A stretch of DNA of 64,000 bases from AC-32 sp963772975 (GTDB taxonomy: Bacteria > Actinomycetota > Thermoleophilia > Gaiellales > Gaiellaceae). Location: positions 434,001 through 498,000 of the forward strand of contig CAVYZH010000002.1 in NCBI GenBank assembly GCA_963772975.1. Reading direction: 5' to 3'. The translations under genes and the position numbers were made by a program. Positions 31,875 through 40,764 of the stretch are shown here, one piece after another; within the stretch, counting starts at the first letter, position 1, and each line of letters opens with the position of its first letter. The notes beneath the pieces are model-generated. The model made no database searches. It saw nothing but the letters and a program-made list of their open reading frames with translations, and had not been told where the DNA came from.

Positions 31875-32612
31875 ATGGAAAGCAGTGGCGTCCACGTACC
31901 CCAGGGGCTCCTTACTCATCTCAGGCCACACCGCGAGGCACACCCGGATAGCTGGGAGACCCAGCTGCGCTGGTACGCCGTCGGGGCTGTCGTCGCCTTC
32001 GCGGTCCCACTGTTCGGCTCGAGCATTCTCGGCCTCCAGCACGACCTCTACCTCGGCATTTACTTCGTCGCGATCGGAGGGCTCCTCTGGGCCTACGCTA
32101 CCGCGACGCAGCTCGACATGCGTTCGCTTCTTCGGCGGAACTGGAAACTGGGGGTCGCCCTCGGTTTCGTCCTCGGCGTCCTGCTGGTCCGCAACGTGTT
32201 GTCGGAGCACGCCACTCCGCACCCGAGCGGTGCCTACTACTGGTTCGAGATCGTCTGGCGAGGCGGCATCTACGGGGCGGTCGACGCGCTCCTACTCACG
32301 GTCCTGCCGTGTCTCGTCGTCTACCGGTCGCTCGGCGGCCACCTGCGCTCCTGGCGCCTGCGGCTCGAGTACTTCGGTGCGGCGCTCGCGCTGATCGTCG
32401 CGCTGACGGCGATCTACCACCTCGGCTTCACGCAGTACCGCGATCACGGCGTGCGTGCGCCGGAGACCGGCAACGTGATCATTTCGATGCCGATGCTCCT
32501 GAGCGCGAACCCGATTGGGTCCGTTGCCGACCACATCGCGATGCATATCTCGGCCGTCCAGCATGAGTACAACACCGAAGTCCGGCTTCCGCCGCCGACG
32601 AAGGCGCATTAA
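31875..32612 (+). CDS. Predicted multi-pass membrane protein, unknown
   Basis: 245 residues. A cytoplasmic-looking start (HLRPHREAHPDSWETQLRWY) is followed by about six hydrophobic helices: AVGAVVAFAVPLFGSSILGL, YLGIYFVAIGGLLWAY, LGVALGFVLGVLLVRNVL, GAVDALLLTVLPCLVVY, YFGAALALIVALTAIYHLGF, and a last one near MPMLLSANPIGSVADHIAM. H and E residues in the last third (FTQYRDHGVRAPE, HIAMHISAVQHEYN) could bind metal. No family recognised. It lies after DsrE2 with a 145-base gap. Confidence 0.65.
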   Translation: MESSGVHVPQGLLTHLRPHREAHPDSWETQLRWYAVGAVVAFAVPLFGSSILGLQHDLYLGIYFVAIGGLLWAYATATQLDMRSLLRRNWKLGVALGFVLGVLLVRNVLSEHATPHPSGAYYWFEIVWRGGIYGAVDALLLTVLPCLVVYRSLGGHLRSWRLRLEYFGAALALIVALTAIYHLGFTQYRDHGVRAPETGNVIISMPMLLSANPIGSVADHIAMHISAVQHEYNTEVRLPPPTKAH

Positions 32613-32663
32613 CCGCCGAGTCTGCGTGCCGGCGTCTCAGCGCTCGCGGGCGCGTGTCAACGC

Positions 32664-32837
32664 CTAACTGAGGGCTCTCGACATGCAAGGCGCGTCACGA
32701 GCACGATGCAGTCGGGAGAACGTTGCAAGTGCACGTGCGTCCTCGTCGCGGCCGTGGCTCACGAGCCAGGCGAAGAACGAGGCGTAGATCGCAAGGAAGG
32801 TGCCGAGCGAGATCAGGAGCCATGTCCACCACTGCAT
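32664..32837 (-). pseudogene. N-terminal fragment of a DUF1232 (YkvA-like) membrane protein
   Basis: Reads MQWWTWLLISLGTFLAIYAS, then FFAWLVSHGRDEDARALATF and diverges into an unrelated short tail. The Trp-rich first helix followed by GRDEDARAL matches how actinobacterial DUF1232 proteins begin. The rest of the domain (P-D-LIPDFIP) is missing, so this is a truncated copy. Functional only if the helix alone has a role. Confidence 0.4.
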
Positions 32838-32968
32838 GCGCCGAGGGTAGCCGCCCGATTTAGGTGTGCCAGCAGAGGCAAACGGGACGCCGATCGCGAC
32901 CAACTTCAACCTCGCCTGGGCCAGCGCGCGGGAATGTCCCCGAGGTAGTGGGCGGCGCCAACGTCGAG

Positions 32969-33568
32969 CTAGACCGTGGTCTCGTGAAGCGCGTGCCAGC
33001 CCTCGCGCACGCCGTAGTAGATGATCACGAACGCCGCCGCCGGATCAGCCCACCACCAGCCAACCGCCGCGTTCAGGACGAGGCCAATCAGAACGGCGGT
33101 CGCGAGCAGGCCGTCGATCAGGGTTACACGCGCCTCGGTCTCAAGCACTCGGTTTCCGAGCGCACGCCCGGTCGCACGCTTGCCCGCGGCAAGCACGAAC
33201 ATCGCTGCCGCCGTCAGTCCTAGCCAGACAATCCCGAGCAGCGAGGGTTGCGGATGCGACTCGGCGACAAGGACGTAGATCGACTGCGCGGCGATGTACG
33301 AGGCGAGCAGCAGGAAGGCGACGCCGATGATCCGAAGCGCGTGACGCTCCCGCTCAACGGCTTGGATTCCCTGGAGCTGCCAGACGACGACCAGGCTGGC
33401 GATGATCTCGATCAGCGAGTCGAGCCCGAACCCGGCGAGGGCGACCGAGCGAGCAGTGGCGGCGGCGGCGAGCACCAGCACGCTGCCGACAACGTTCCAG
33501 GCAAAAGTGGCGTACTCCAGCCGCAACCCGCGGCGACGTAGCCCGACTACCTGCTCGGTTGCGGGCAT
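32969..33568 (-). CDS. Cation diffusion facilitator-like transporter, membrane domain only
   Basis: 199 residues, about five or six helices (WNVVGSVLVLAAAATARSVA, IIASLVVVWQLQGI, IIGVAFLLLASYIAAQSIYV, LLGIVWLGLTAAAMFVLAAG, LLATAVLIGLVLNAAVGWWW). CDF signature GFGLDSLIEI with the metal-binding Asp, and a second Asp in VTLIDGLLA. The cytoplasmic C-terminal domain of classical CDF proteins is absent. Substrate unknown. Confidence 0.82.
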   Translation of the reverse strand: MPATEQVVGLRRRGLRLEYATFAWNVVGSVLVLAAAATARSVALAGFGLDSLIEIIASLVVVWQLQGIQAVERERHALRIIGVAFLLLASYIAAQSIYVLVAESHPQPSLLGIVWLGLTAAAMFVLAAGKRATGRALGNRVLETEARVTLIDGLLATAVLIGLVLNAAVGWWWADPAAAFVIIYYGVREGWHALHETTV

Positions 33569-33798
33569 CGGGCCTAAGCTACGCGGCTCGTTGCCCCCTC
33601 TAGCGCTGGTCTGCGGCGTGCTCGCCTGGACCTAGTCTGCTCGCGTGTGCCAGCGTGCGGGAATGTCACCCGAACGAGCGAACAGCTCGCGCGGGGAAGG
33701 ATCGTTAGCATCGGCGAAGCTGTAGGCGGGGTGAGGCCCCCGATCAACCGCTCGTACTGAGCCAATGGCCTCTACCGACGAAATGGAGGTAGAGGCCC

Positions 33799-34977
33799 AT
33801 GAGCGACATCGCGGTTGCAGCCCTGCTAGCGGGAACGATTCTTCTCGCTTCAACGGTGTCGATCGAGATCGGAATCTCGGTCGCCCTGATCGAACTGCTT
33901 CTCGGCGTCGTGGTCGGGAACTCCTTCCATCTCGACGTGCCGAGCTGGTTGGCCTTCATCGGCTCGTTCGCCGGGATCGTGCTGACCTTCCTCGCCGGTG
34001 CCGAGGTTGACGTGCCGCAGTTCCGGCGCGAGTGGCGGGCGTCGCTCTCGATCGGGCTGGTCAGCTTTTTCGCGCCATTCGCTGTCGTCGGCCTACTCTG
34101 CTTCTACGCCCTTGACTGGTCGCGCCGTCAGGCGGAGATCGGCGGGCTCGCTCTCTCGACGACAAGTCTGGCCGTCGTCTACGCGGTGCTGGTCGAGACC
34201 GGCCTGAACCGCGAGCTAGTCGGCAAGCGGCTGATGTCGGCCACCTTCGTCACCGATATCGCGACGGTGATCGGCCTGACCGTCTTGTTCGTCAAGCCGA
34301 CCCTTTGGATCGTGCCGTTCGCGCTCGTCTCGGTCGGGCTGATCGTCGTGCTGCCCAAGCTCTCGCCGTGGTTCTTCTCGCGCTACGGCGACCGGGTAAT
34401 CGAGCCCGAGATCAAGCTCGTCTTCGCCTGCCTGTTCTTGCTGATGTGGCTCGGCACGCGCGCCAACTCGCAGGCCGCGCTGCCTGCCTTCGTGCTTGGC
34501 CTCGTCATGTCATCCCACTACGTCCAGCACCGGCAAGAACAAGACCGGATGCGCGTCGTCGCCTTCGCCTTCCTCACCCCCTTCTTCTTCCTGAAAGGCG
34601 GGATGAACGTCTCGACAAGCGCGCTCTGGGGCAACCTCGGCATCCTGGCGCTCCTGTTCGTCGGCAAGATGGTCCCGAAGCTGACCGGCGTCTTTCCGCT
34701 CGCCCGCCGGTACACCGCACCTCACGCGGTCTTCACGACTCTGCTCATGTCGACGGGGCTGACCTTCGGAACGATCACCTCGCTCTACGGCCTCAGCGCA
34801 CACATCATCGATCGCACGCAGTTCTCGCTCCTGATCGCGGTGGTCGTACTCTCAGCGATCGTTCCGACCGCGATCGCGCAACGCTTCTACTCACCGACTA
34901 CCGAGGAGCAACGAGACCTGACGGCTCCCGTCGCCCCGGCTGGCCTCTGGCGCACTGAGCAGGAAGGCGAAGCTTGA
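33799..34977 (+). CDS. Cation:proton antiporter (CPA2/KefB-like)
   Basis: 392 residues, about twelve helices. Features: a first helix AALLAGTILLASTVSIEIGI, the FAGIVLTFLAGAEVDVPQFR region with conserved Glu/Asp, FVTDIATVIGLTVLF (the ion-binding Asp of CPA2) and FLTPFFFLKGGMNVSTSAL. The ATG follows TGGAGGT. No TrkA-N or USP domain is attached. It probably exchanges Na+ or K+ for protons. Single-gene unit. Confidence 0.88.
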   Translation: MSDIAVAALLAGTILLASTVSIEIGISVALIELLLGVVVGNSFHLDVPSWLAFIGSFAGIVLTFLAGAEVDVPQFRREWRASLSIGLVSFFAPFAVVGLLCFYALDWSRRQAEIGGLALSTTSLAVVYAVLVETGLNRELVGKRLMSATFVTDIATVIGLTVLFVKPTLWIVPFALVSVGLIVVLPKLSPWFFSRYGDRVIEPEIKLVFACLFLLMWLGTRANSQAALPAFVLGLVMSSHYVQHRQEQDRMRVVAFAFLTPFFFLKGGMNVSTSALWGNLGILALLFVGKMVPKLTGVFPLARRYTAPHAVFTTLLMSTGLTFGTITSLYGLSAHIIDRTQFSLLIAVVVLSAIVPTAIAQRFYSPTTEEQRDLTAPVAPAGLWRTEQEGEA

Positions 34978-35164
34978 TCTAGGGCAGAACTCGCGTGGCC
35001 GAGTGAGCTGTCACTTGAGCGCGCGGAGCGCGCTAAGACGGCCTGTTCTTGGGGACCCAGCTGCAACTAACGCCGCGCGTTTTGGGGACCAGTGAGAAAG
35101 ATGCCGTTATGCAGGTAGAACGCGGTGCCGCGTAGCTGCAACTCCAGCATCAACCACCCGCTGG

Positions 35165-36377
35165 CTACTTGACGAGGCTCAGGAGCTTGAACATCGGCAG
35201 GTACATCGAGATGATGATCACGCCGACCATCGCGCCGACGCCGATCATCATCAGCGGTTCGATGATCGCGGTCAGCGAGGCGATTGCCGAGTCGACCTCG
35301 TCCTCGTAGAAGTCGGCGATCTTGCCGAGCATCTTCTCGAGCTCTCCCGTCTCCTCGCCGATCTTCACCATCTGGCTGACCATGGGCGGGAAGACCGGGT
35401 TCTCGATCAAGCGGCTGGGCGATCGGGACGCCCTGGTGCACCTTCTGGCGCACGTCCGCGAGCGCTTCCTCGACGACCCAGTTGCCAGCCGTCTGCCCGG
35501 TGATCTCGAGCGCCTTGATGATGTCCACGCCCGCGGCCACCAGGGTCGAGAGCGTCCGGGAGAAGCGCGCCATCGTCACCTTCAGGACGACGTCGCCGAT
35601 CTTCATCGGGATCTTCAGCTTGATCCGGTCCCAGAGCTGGCGTCCGGGCTCGGTCTTCTTGAACCGGCGGACGCCCCAGATCATCCCGAAGAAGACCGGA
35701 AAGATGATGAACCAGTGGTGCCGCAGCTGGTCGGAGGCCGCGACCACCCACTGCGTGAGGGTCGGCAGCTGGCCGTTCAGCTGGGCGAAGATGTTCACGA
35801 AGACCGGCACGAGGAACATCAGCAGGCCGATCAGGACGAGGGTGGCGAAGATCATCACCATCATCGGGTACATCATCGCGCCCTTGACGCGGCGCTTGAT
35901 CTGCGTCTCCTTCTCGATCTGCAGGGCGACGCGGTCGAGCACGGTGTCGAGGATGCCGGCGGCCTCGCCGGCCTCGACCATCGCGACGTAGAGGCGCGTG
36001 AAGATCTTCGGGTGGCGGCTCAGCGCCTGCGAGAGCAGCAGGCCGCCCTCGACGTCGGCGCGGATCTCCTTGATCACGAGCGCGAAGTACGGGTCGTCGG
36101 TCTGCTCCTCGAGGATCACCAGCGAGCTGACGACGTTCAGGCCGGCTTCGATCATCGTCGCGAACTGGCGCGAGAAGATCTGCAGCGTCTTCGGCTTGAT
36201 CTTCTTGAAGACGGTGCGGGCGCCCTCCTCGCCGCTCGCGGGGAGCTCCCGGAGGAACTCGGGAAGCAGGCCGCGGACGCGGAGTTGCTCGCGCGCAGCG
36301 TCGAGGTCCGGGGCGTGGACCTCGCCCGCCAGCTCGAGACCCTCAGCGTTGATCGCGCTGTAGGTGTACGCCGCCAT
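35165..36377 (-). pseudogene. pilC: Type IV pilus platform protein PilC (GspF family), one frameshift
   Basis: Inner-membrane platform for pilus assembly. N-terminal MAAYTYSAINAEGLELAGEV, the first GspF domain IFSRQFATMIEAGLNVVSSL with three helices, then FSRTLSTLVAAGVDIIKALE. One extra base near 35410 breaks the frame after KVHQGVPIAQPL. The reading resumes as IENPVFPPMVSQMVKIGEET and ends FKLLSLVK at 35165. The gene is otherwise perfect, so error is likely. GCCGATA with TCAAG 15 bases upstream lies ten bases before the ATG. Confidence 0.88.
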
Positions 36378-36387
36378 ACGGAGTTCG

Positions 36388-36414
36388 TATCGGCAGGGGG
36401 ATGGCGCCGCTTGA
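36388..36414 (-). promoter_or_regulatory. Sigma-28-like promoter of pilC
   Basis: Minus strand: TCAAG (36414-36410), 15 bases, GCCGATA (36394-36388). The pilC ATG begins ten bases later, so the transcript should have almost no leader. The -35 element is one strand of the hexamer CTTGAG, whose other strand serves the divergent pilin promoter. Confidence 0.65.
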
Positions 36415-36438
36415 GGGACGACGGCCCATTGCCGATAG
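36411..36438 (+). promoter_or_regulatory. Sigma-28-like promoter of the PilV-like gene
   Basis: TTGAG (36411-36415), 15 bases, GCCGATAG (36431-36438). The GTG start is seven bases further on. The -35 match is weaker than in the TCAAG cases. It overlaps the -35 of the divergent pilC promoter. Confidence 0.5.
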
Positions 36439-36445
36439 GAGTCAC

Positions 36446-36976
36446 GTGCGCGTGCGGCTTCGTGCTGAGCAGGGCTTCGGCCTGATCGAGCTCCTGATGG
36501 CGATGGTGATGCTGAACATCGGCATCCTCGCGATCGTGGCTGCCTTCAACAGCGGGATTTTTGCACTCAACCGAGCCAGCAGGATCACGACTGCATCGGC
36601 GCTCGCCGACTCCCAGATGGAGCTCTACCGCGCGCTCAAGTATCCCGCGATCGCGCTCGACACGACCACGCTGTCCGGCGTCGACAACACGTACAAATGC
36701 GACTCGGCGCTCGGCGGCTCGTGCCCGAACTCGACCTCGGGCGAGATCAACGTGACCTGCAGCGGCTCGCCACTGCCGAACGAGTGCCTGCCGAGCCGGA
36801 GCGTGACGGGCGCTGACCGAAAGAACTACCGAGTCGACACGTACATCACGAGCTCGACACCCTCCGGGGGCCGCGCGCTCAAGGTCGTCACCGTCGTCGT
36901 GCGTGACGGCAGCAAGCTCTCGGCCAGGCCGCTCGCCCGCGTCGCGTCGACGTTCGACGAGTCGACCGGCAGCTAG
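36446..36976 (+). CDS. Type IV prepilin-like minor pilin (PilV-like)
   Basis: 176 residues from the GTG at 36446 (VRVRLRAEQGFGLIELLMAM). The class III signal is short and basic, with cleavage expected at G/FGLIE and the Glu at position +5, followed by the hydrophobic stem VMLNIGILAIVAAFNSGIFA. The globular part has four Cys (YKCDSALGGSC, VTCSGSPLPNEC) that may form two disulfides. Divergent from pilC. Minor pilins of this type prime pilus assembly. The GTG lies seven bases after the -10 element, so it is likely leaderless. Confidence 0.85.
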   Translation: MRVRLRAEQGFGLIELLMAMVMLNIGILAIVAAFNSGIFALNRASRITTASALADSQMELYRALKYPAIALDTTTLSGVDNTYKCDSALGGSCPNSTSGEINVTCSGSPLPNECLPSRSVTGADRKNYRVDTYITSSTPSGGRALKVVTVVVRDGSKLSARPLARVASTFDESTGS

Positions 36977-37082
36977 CCCTCGTCCGACAACTGGAATTGC
37001 CGGACGCTCCGACGGATCGCCGGCGTTCAGTAGGAGTGACCGCACCCTCGGCGAGGCGCGCGAGCGTGACCTCGCGTCGTGC

Positions 37083-37841
37083 CTAGGAGACCGAGACGAG
37101 CCGCAGCACGTAGCGCGTGCCGTCGGCGGTGTTCATCAGCGTCAGCGCCTTGTTCTTGGTCAGCGTGACCGTCGGGGCGCCGTTGTCCAGCGTGCCGCCG
37201 GCGATCGAGATTTTGGCGCCCTTCTTCGTCAGCGAGACGAGCTTGAAGTACGGATCCGCCGTCGGGAACGTGCCACCGACCTGGACGGACTCCGGCGCGC
37301 CGTTCACCGAGATCACCGCTGTGGTCAGCGGAGTCGCGGGCGTGGCCGGAGTCGAGGCCGGAGTGGACGTCGGCGTCGAGCCACCGCCGCCGCCGGCACC
37401 GGCACCGGCACCGGAGTCTCCTGCCGCCGGGCCACTTGCGCCCGTCGGGCCGCCAGCACTGACCGGCCCCGCGGGGCCGGTCGCACCGTTCAGGTTCAAC
37501 TGCTGGACGAAGGGATCCTTCGAACGGAACAGCCCGAACGCCAGCAGCTGGCCGGATTGCGGAGGCGGAACCGCGTCGGGGTCGGTGATGCCATCGCCTC
37601 CCGGCGCCGCCGAGGCCGCGGCCGCGTTACCGCCACTCAACGAGGGCGCGCTGATCGGCGTCGGCGTCGAAGCAGGCGTCGTCGCTGGCGCTGGGCTCGA
37701 GGAGCTCGCATCTGCCGGGTGCATCATCTTCAGCGTGCGCGGAACCTGGAAGGCGAGCACGGCCAGCAAGATCACTCCGCCGATGCCGGCGTAGATCTTC
37801 TGGCGCTTGGCCTTCGCCTTGGGGTCGATCTTCTTCGCCAT
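37083..37841 (-). CDS. PilP-like pilus accessory protein with collagen-like linker
   Basis: 252 residues. N-terminal basic segment and one membrane helix (MAKKIDPKAKAKRQKIYAG, IGGVILLAVLAFQVPRT). Then a Ser/Pro/Thr-rich linker and a conserved-looking SGQLLAFGLFRSKDPFVQQL. After that a Gly-rich stretch (GATGPAGPVSAGGPTGASG) and a C-terminal beta domain (ISVNGAPESVQVGGTFPTAD, KISIAGGTLDNGAPTVTLTK). Position after pilO and topology suggest the PilP role of linking the inner-membrane PilMNO complex outward. Sequence identity to PilP itself is not evident. Confidence 0.6.
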   Translation of the reverse strand: MAKKIDPKAKAKRQKIYAGIGGVILLAVLAFQVPRTLKMMHPADASSSSPAPATTPASTPTPISAPSLSGGNAAAASAAPGGDGITDPDAVPPPQSGQLLAFGLFRSKDPFVQQLNLNGATGPAGPVSAGGPTGASGPAAGDSGAGAGAGGGGGSTPTSTPASTPATPATPLTTAVISVNGAPESVQVGGTFPTADPYFKLVSLTKKGAKISIAGGTLDNGAPTVTLTKNKALTLMNTADGTRYVLRLVSVS

Positions 37842-37843
37842 CT

Positions 37844-38551
37844 CTAGGTTCCTGCCGCCGCGGCCGAGGCGCCCGCTGCGGGGGCGGGAGCAGGTGGAGG
37901 TGTCACGCCGGTCGCACCCGTAGCGCCGGTTGCGCCCGTCGTTCCGGTCGGTGCCGCGACGGTCGGTGCGGTCCCCGTTCCGTAGACGAACGCGTCGATC
38001 ACGAGATGGGCGCGAATCTGCGGGAAGCCGGGTGGCGGAGGCGCTTCGGCGAAGTCCACCTCGTCGATCGCGAACAGGCGGCCGGTGGCGTCGAGCGTGC
38101 CGCGACGGACGTCGACGAGGTTCCGGAGCCGGTAGAGGAAATCGGACAGGTCGTAGAAGTTGCCCTGGAACTCGACGGTGATCGGGATCGCGAGATACCC
38201 GGAAATGGGAGTCGCCGTCGCCGCGGGCGTGATCTGCTCGAAAGTGATGCCACTGTCCTGCGCGACCTGGTTCAGCTCGAGCAGGATCCCCGCCATGTCG
38301 ACCTGGTCCGGCATCGCCTTGGTCAGCCGGTAGAGATCGGCGACCCGGATCTGGGCGCCCTTCTTCGCCTCGAGGGTGAGCGCGCGAGCAGCATCGATGG
38401 CGCTGTTGGTGTCAGCGATCTGGCGGTCGAGGTCAGCCGCCTTCGCGTGCTGGGGGCGGATCAGCATCATGTACCCGCCAACCCCGGCGAGCAGGAAACC
38501 GACGACGATCAGCACGATCACGACGGGCTGCGAGAGGCCTCGGCTCTTCAC
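37844..38551 (-). CDS. pilO: Type IV pilus alignment protein PilO
   Basis: 235 residues. One N-terminal membrane helix (QPVVIVLIVVGFLLAGVGGY), a coiled-coil (HAKAADLDRQIADTNSAIDA) and the ferredoxin-like domain with AGILLELNQVAQDSGITFEQ and ITVEFQGNFYDLSDFLYRLR, the PilO hallmark. The tail is GTTGATGATGATGVTPPP, a short collagen-like repeat. Overlaps pilN by four bases. Confidence 0.88.
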   Translation of the reverse strand: MKSRGLSQPVVIVLIVVGFLLAGVGGYMMLIRPQHAKAADLDRQIADTNSAIDAARALTLEAKKGAQIRVADLYRLTKAMPDQVDMAGILLELNQVAQDSGITFEQITPAATATPISGYLAIPITVEFQGNFYDLSDFLYRLRNLVDVRRGTLDATGRLFAIDEVDFAEAPPPPGFPQIRAHLVIDAFVYGTGTAPTVAAPTGTTGATGATGATGVTPPPAPAPAAGASAAAAGT

Positions 38552-39171
38552 TGTCCGCCTCCCGGCCGCCGCACGTCGGCCACGATCACGAAGTGCACGG
38601 CCTGGGCGGTGCCGACCTTCGTCAGCGTGCTCTGTTGGAGCTGAACATTGACGAGATCGGGCACGACCGCGAGACGGCTCAACAGGCGCGCGACCGCGGG
38701 ATGAGAGTAGGTGAAGCCATCGATAGTGAACCCGGTCGCCGCGACCGTGGCGCCGGAGGCTGCAGGCGCAGGAGCGACCGCCGACGACGAAGGCACCGGC
38801 GCCTTCGCCGAGATCGTCGCCAGCCAGACGTCGTTCGGCAGGACGAGCGAGAGCTCACGGAAGACTCGGTCCCACGCGACCCGGCGCGAGAGCGCTCCCG
38901 AGAGCGCGCTCACGCGTGCTTGCTTGTCGGCAGCGAGGGCGGTCTGCGTCTTGACGCGGCTCGCATCCGGGGTCGGGATCGCGTGGAGCTCGTCCTGGAG
39001 CGTCGTGAGCTCGGCCTGTTTGTCCTTCACCGTGCCGCTGCCCGAGAGGAACATCGCGGAAAGCACCGCAGCGAGCAGCACCGCGAGCACGACCGGAACG
39101 AGCACGATCCACTGCGTCTTCTGCGGGCCGCGCCGGACGTCGTCTCTCGGCAGAAGGTTGATCGCGCGCAC
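38548..39171 (-). CDS. pilN: Type IV pilus protein PilN
   Basis: 207 residues. Starts MRAINLLPRDDVRRGPQKTQ with the INLLP motif that binds PilM, then one helix (WIVLVPVVLAVLLAAVLSAM). A coiled-coil and a ferredoxin-like domain follow (RVAWDRVFRELSLVLPNDVW, then LATISA). Separated from pilM by one base and overlapping pilO. Forms the PilM-N-O inner-membrane complex. Confidence 0.9.
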   Translation of the reverse strand: MRAINLLPRDDVRRGPQKTQWIVLVPVVLAVLLAAVLSAMFLSGSGTVKDKQAELTTLQDELHAIPTPDASRVKTQTALAADKQARVSALSGALSRRVAWDRVFRELSLVLPNDVWLATISAKAPVPSSSAVAPAPAASGATVAATGFTIDGFTYSHPAVARLLSRLAVVPDLVNVQLQQSTLTKVGTAQAVHFVIVADVRRPGGGQ

Positions 39172-39172
39172 G

Positions 39173-40762
39173 TCAGTCCTCGATCCCGAGGCCGATGGCG
39201 ACCGCGAGCGAGCCGAGCTGCTCGTCGGCCTCGCGCAGCTTCTTGCTGAGCTTCACCCGCTGCAGCGGGTCGCCCACCTCGACGCGGACGCCGATCAGGC
39301 GCTGCAGCTCGTCGGCGACCCCGCTCAGGTGCGCGGTGCCACCCGTGATCACGATCTCGCCGATGCCCAGAGATCCGGGCTGGTTCTGGTAGAACTGGAG
39401 CGAGGAGACGAGCTCGCGCGCGAAGGTCTGTAGCTGGCGCCGAACCGCTTCGCGAGCGCGATCCGCCTGTTCCTGGGTGAGGCCCTCGGGCACGTTCGCA
39501 GCGGCGAGCGAGAGCTCGCGCTTGTACGGCTCGGCCTCGGACGGCGCACAGTCGAGCTCGCGGGCGATCGCGACGTCGAGCGTCGAGCCGCCCCAGTCGA
39601 GCACGCGCGTGAACTCGCAGACGCGGCCGTCGGAGACCGCGAAGGTCGAGCGGTCGTGGCCGACCGAGACGACGACGAGCGCCGCGTCGGAGGGCGGCGC
39701 GTCAGGCGGCAGCGGGTCGCCCAGCGCACGTAGCAGCGCGAACGCCTCGAGGTCGATCCCCACCAGTCGCACGCCGGCCTTCTTGCAAGCGGCGACATAG
39801 CGATCGATCAGCTCGCGGTAGGCGACCACGAGCAGGATCCGCCGAACGAGCTGCCCGTCCTCGTCCGTCCGCTCGCCGAGCACGTGATAATCGAGCACGG
39901 CCTCCTCAATCGGGATCGGCAGAGCCTCCTGAGCGCGGAAGCGGATCGCGTTCTCGAGCTGCTTCGGGTCGGCGATGCCGGCGATCTCGAAGATGCGGAC
40001 ACCGATCCGGTTGTTGGCGATCCCGAGGCGGACGCCCTGGCGAGGAAGCTTGTGCTTCCGGAAGAACGCCTTCAGCGCCTCGGCGAGCAGCTCGGGTTCG
40101 CGCAGCTCGCCGCCGACCACGATTCCGTGCTCGAGGCGCTCGCGCGCGACCTGGACGAGCTCAGGGTGGCCGTTGTTCACGATCCGCGCGGCCGCCAGCT
40201 GCGAGCCGCCGATCTTGAGACCGACGAGACGCTTCGTGCGCTTGCTCGACGACGACAGGCTCTTTTCGCGCTTGAGGCGCGGCTTGCGCGACTCCTTGCC
40301 CTCGGGCTCGGCGGTCTCGACGACCGGCTCCTTGGCGGCCTGCTTGCGGCCGAACGGGAGCGAGATCTCCTTCTTCAGCCCGGCGCCCTTTGGCTTGGGC
40401 TCCTTCTCCTGCTTGGCCTTGGGCTCCTTCGGCTTGCGCCGGAAGGAAATCTCCTTCTTCAGCATCGAGCTCTTCGCAGGCTCCGAATCGGCGTCGAGCT
40501 CATCGAGCTCGGGCTCCTTCGGCTCCTTGGGCTTGCGCCGGAACGAGATCTCCTTCTTCAGCAACGAAGTCGGCTCGGGCTCGGGCTCGGGCTCCGGCTC
40601 CGGCTCGACTACCTCGGGCTCGGGTTCGACAGCCGCAGGCTCCGGCTCGACGGCCGCAGGCTCGGGCTGGGGCTCGGGCTGCGCAGGCGTGGGCGCCTGC
40701 CGCAGCTCCTGGGTCTCCTCGGCGGGCTGCTCGGGCTGCACGTTGTCCTCGTTCCACTCCAT
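39173..40762 (-). CDS. pilM: Actin-like pilus protein PilM with a long repetitive N-terminus
   Basis: 529 residues against about 350 usually. The actin-like ATPase begins near residue 185 (TKRLVGLKIGGSQLAAARIV) and has LGIANNRIGVRIFEIAG, VVVSVGHDRSTFAVSDG and IVITGGTAHLSGVADELQR. The first 185 residues are unusual. An acidic Pro/Glu stretch is followed by three or four copies of a basic motif, LLKKEISFRRKPKEPK at about 67, MLKKEISFRRKPKEPK at about 99, LKKEISLPFGRK and LKREKSLSSSSK. These are spaced about 32 residues apart and separated by acidic linkers. Start overlaps the pilT end. Confidence 0.9.
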   Translation of the reverse strand: MEWNEDNVQPEQPAEETQELRQAPTPAQPEPQPEPAAVEPEPAAVEPEPEVVEPEPEPEPEPEPTSLLKKEISFRRKPKEPKEPELDELDADSEPAKSSMLKKEISFRRKPKEPKAKQEKEPKPKGAGLKKEISLPFGRKQAAKEPVVETAEPEGKESRKPRLKREKSLSSSSKRTKRLVGLKIGGSQLAAARIVNNGHPELVQVARERLEHGIVVGGELREPELLAEALKAFFRKHKLPRQGVRLGIANNRIGVRIFEIAGIADPKQLENAIRFRAQEALPIPIEEAVLDYHVLGERTDEDGQLVRRILLVVAYRELIDRYVAACKKAGVRLVGIDLEAFALLRALGDPLPPDAPPSDAALVVVSVGHDRSTFAVSDGRVCEFTRVLDWGGSTLDVAIARELDCAPSEAEPYKRELSLAAANVPEGLTQEQADRAREAVRRQLQTFARELVSSLQFYQNQPGSLGIGEIVITGGTAHLSGVADELQRLIGVRVEVGDPLQRVKLSKKLREADEQLGSLAVAIGLGIED

Positions 40763-40764
40763 CG

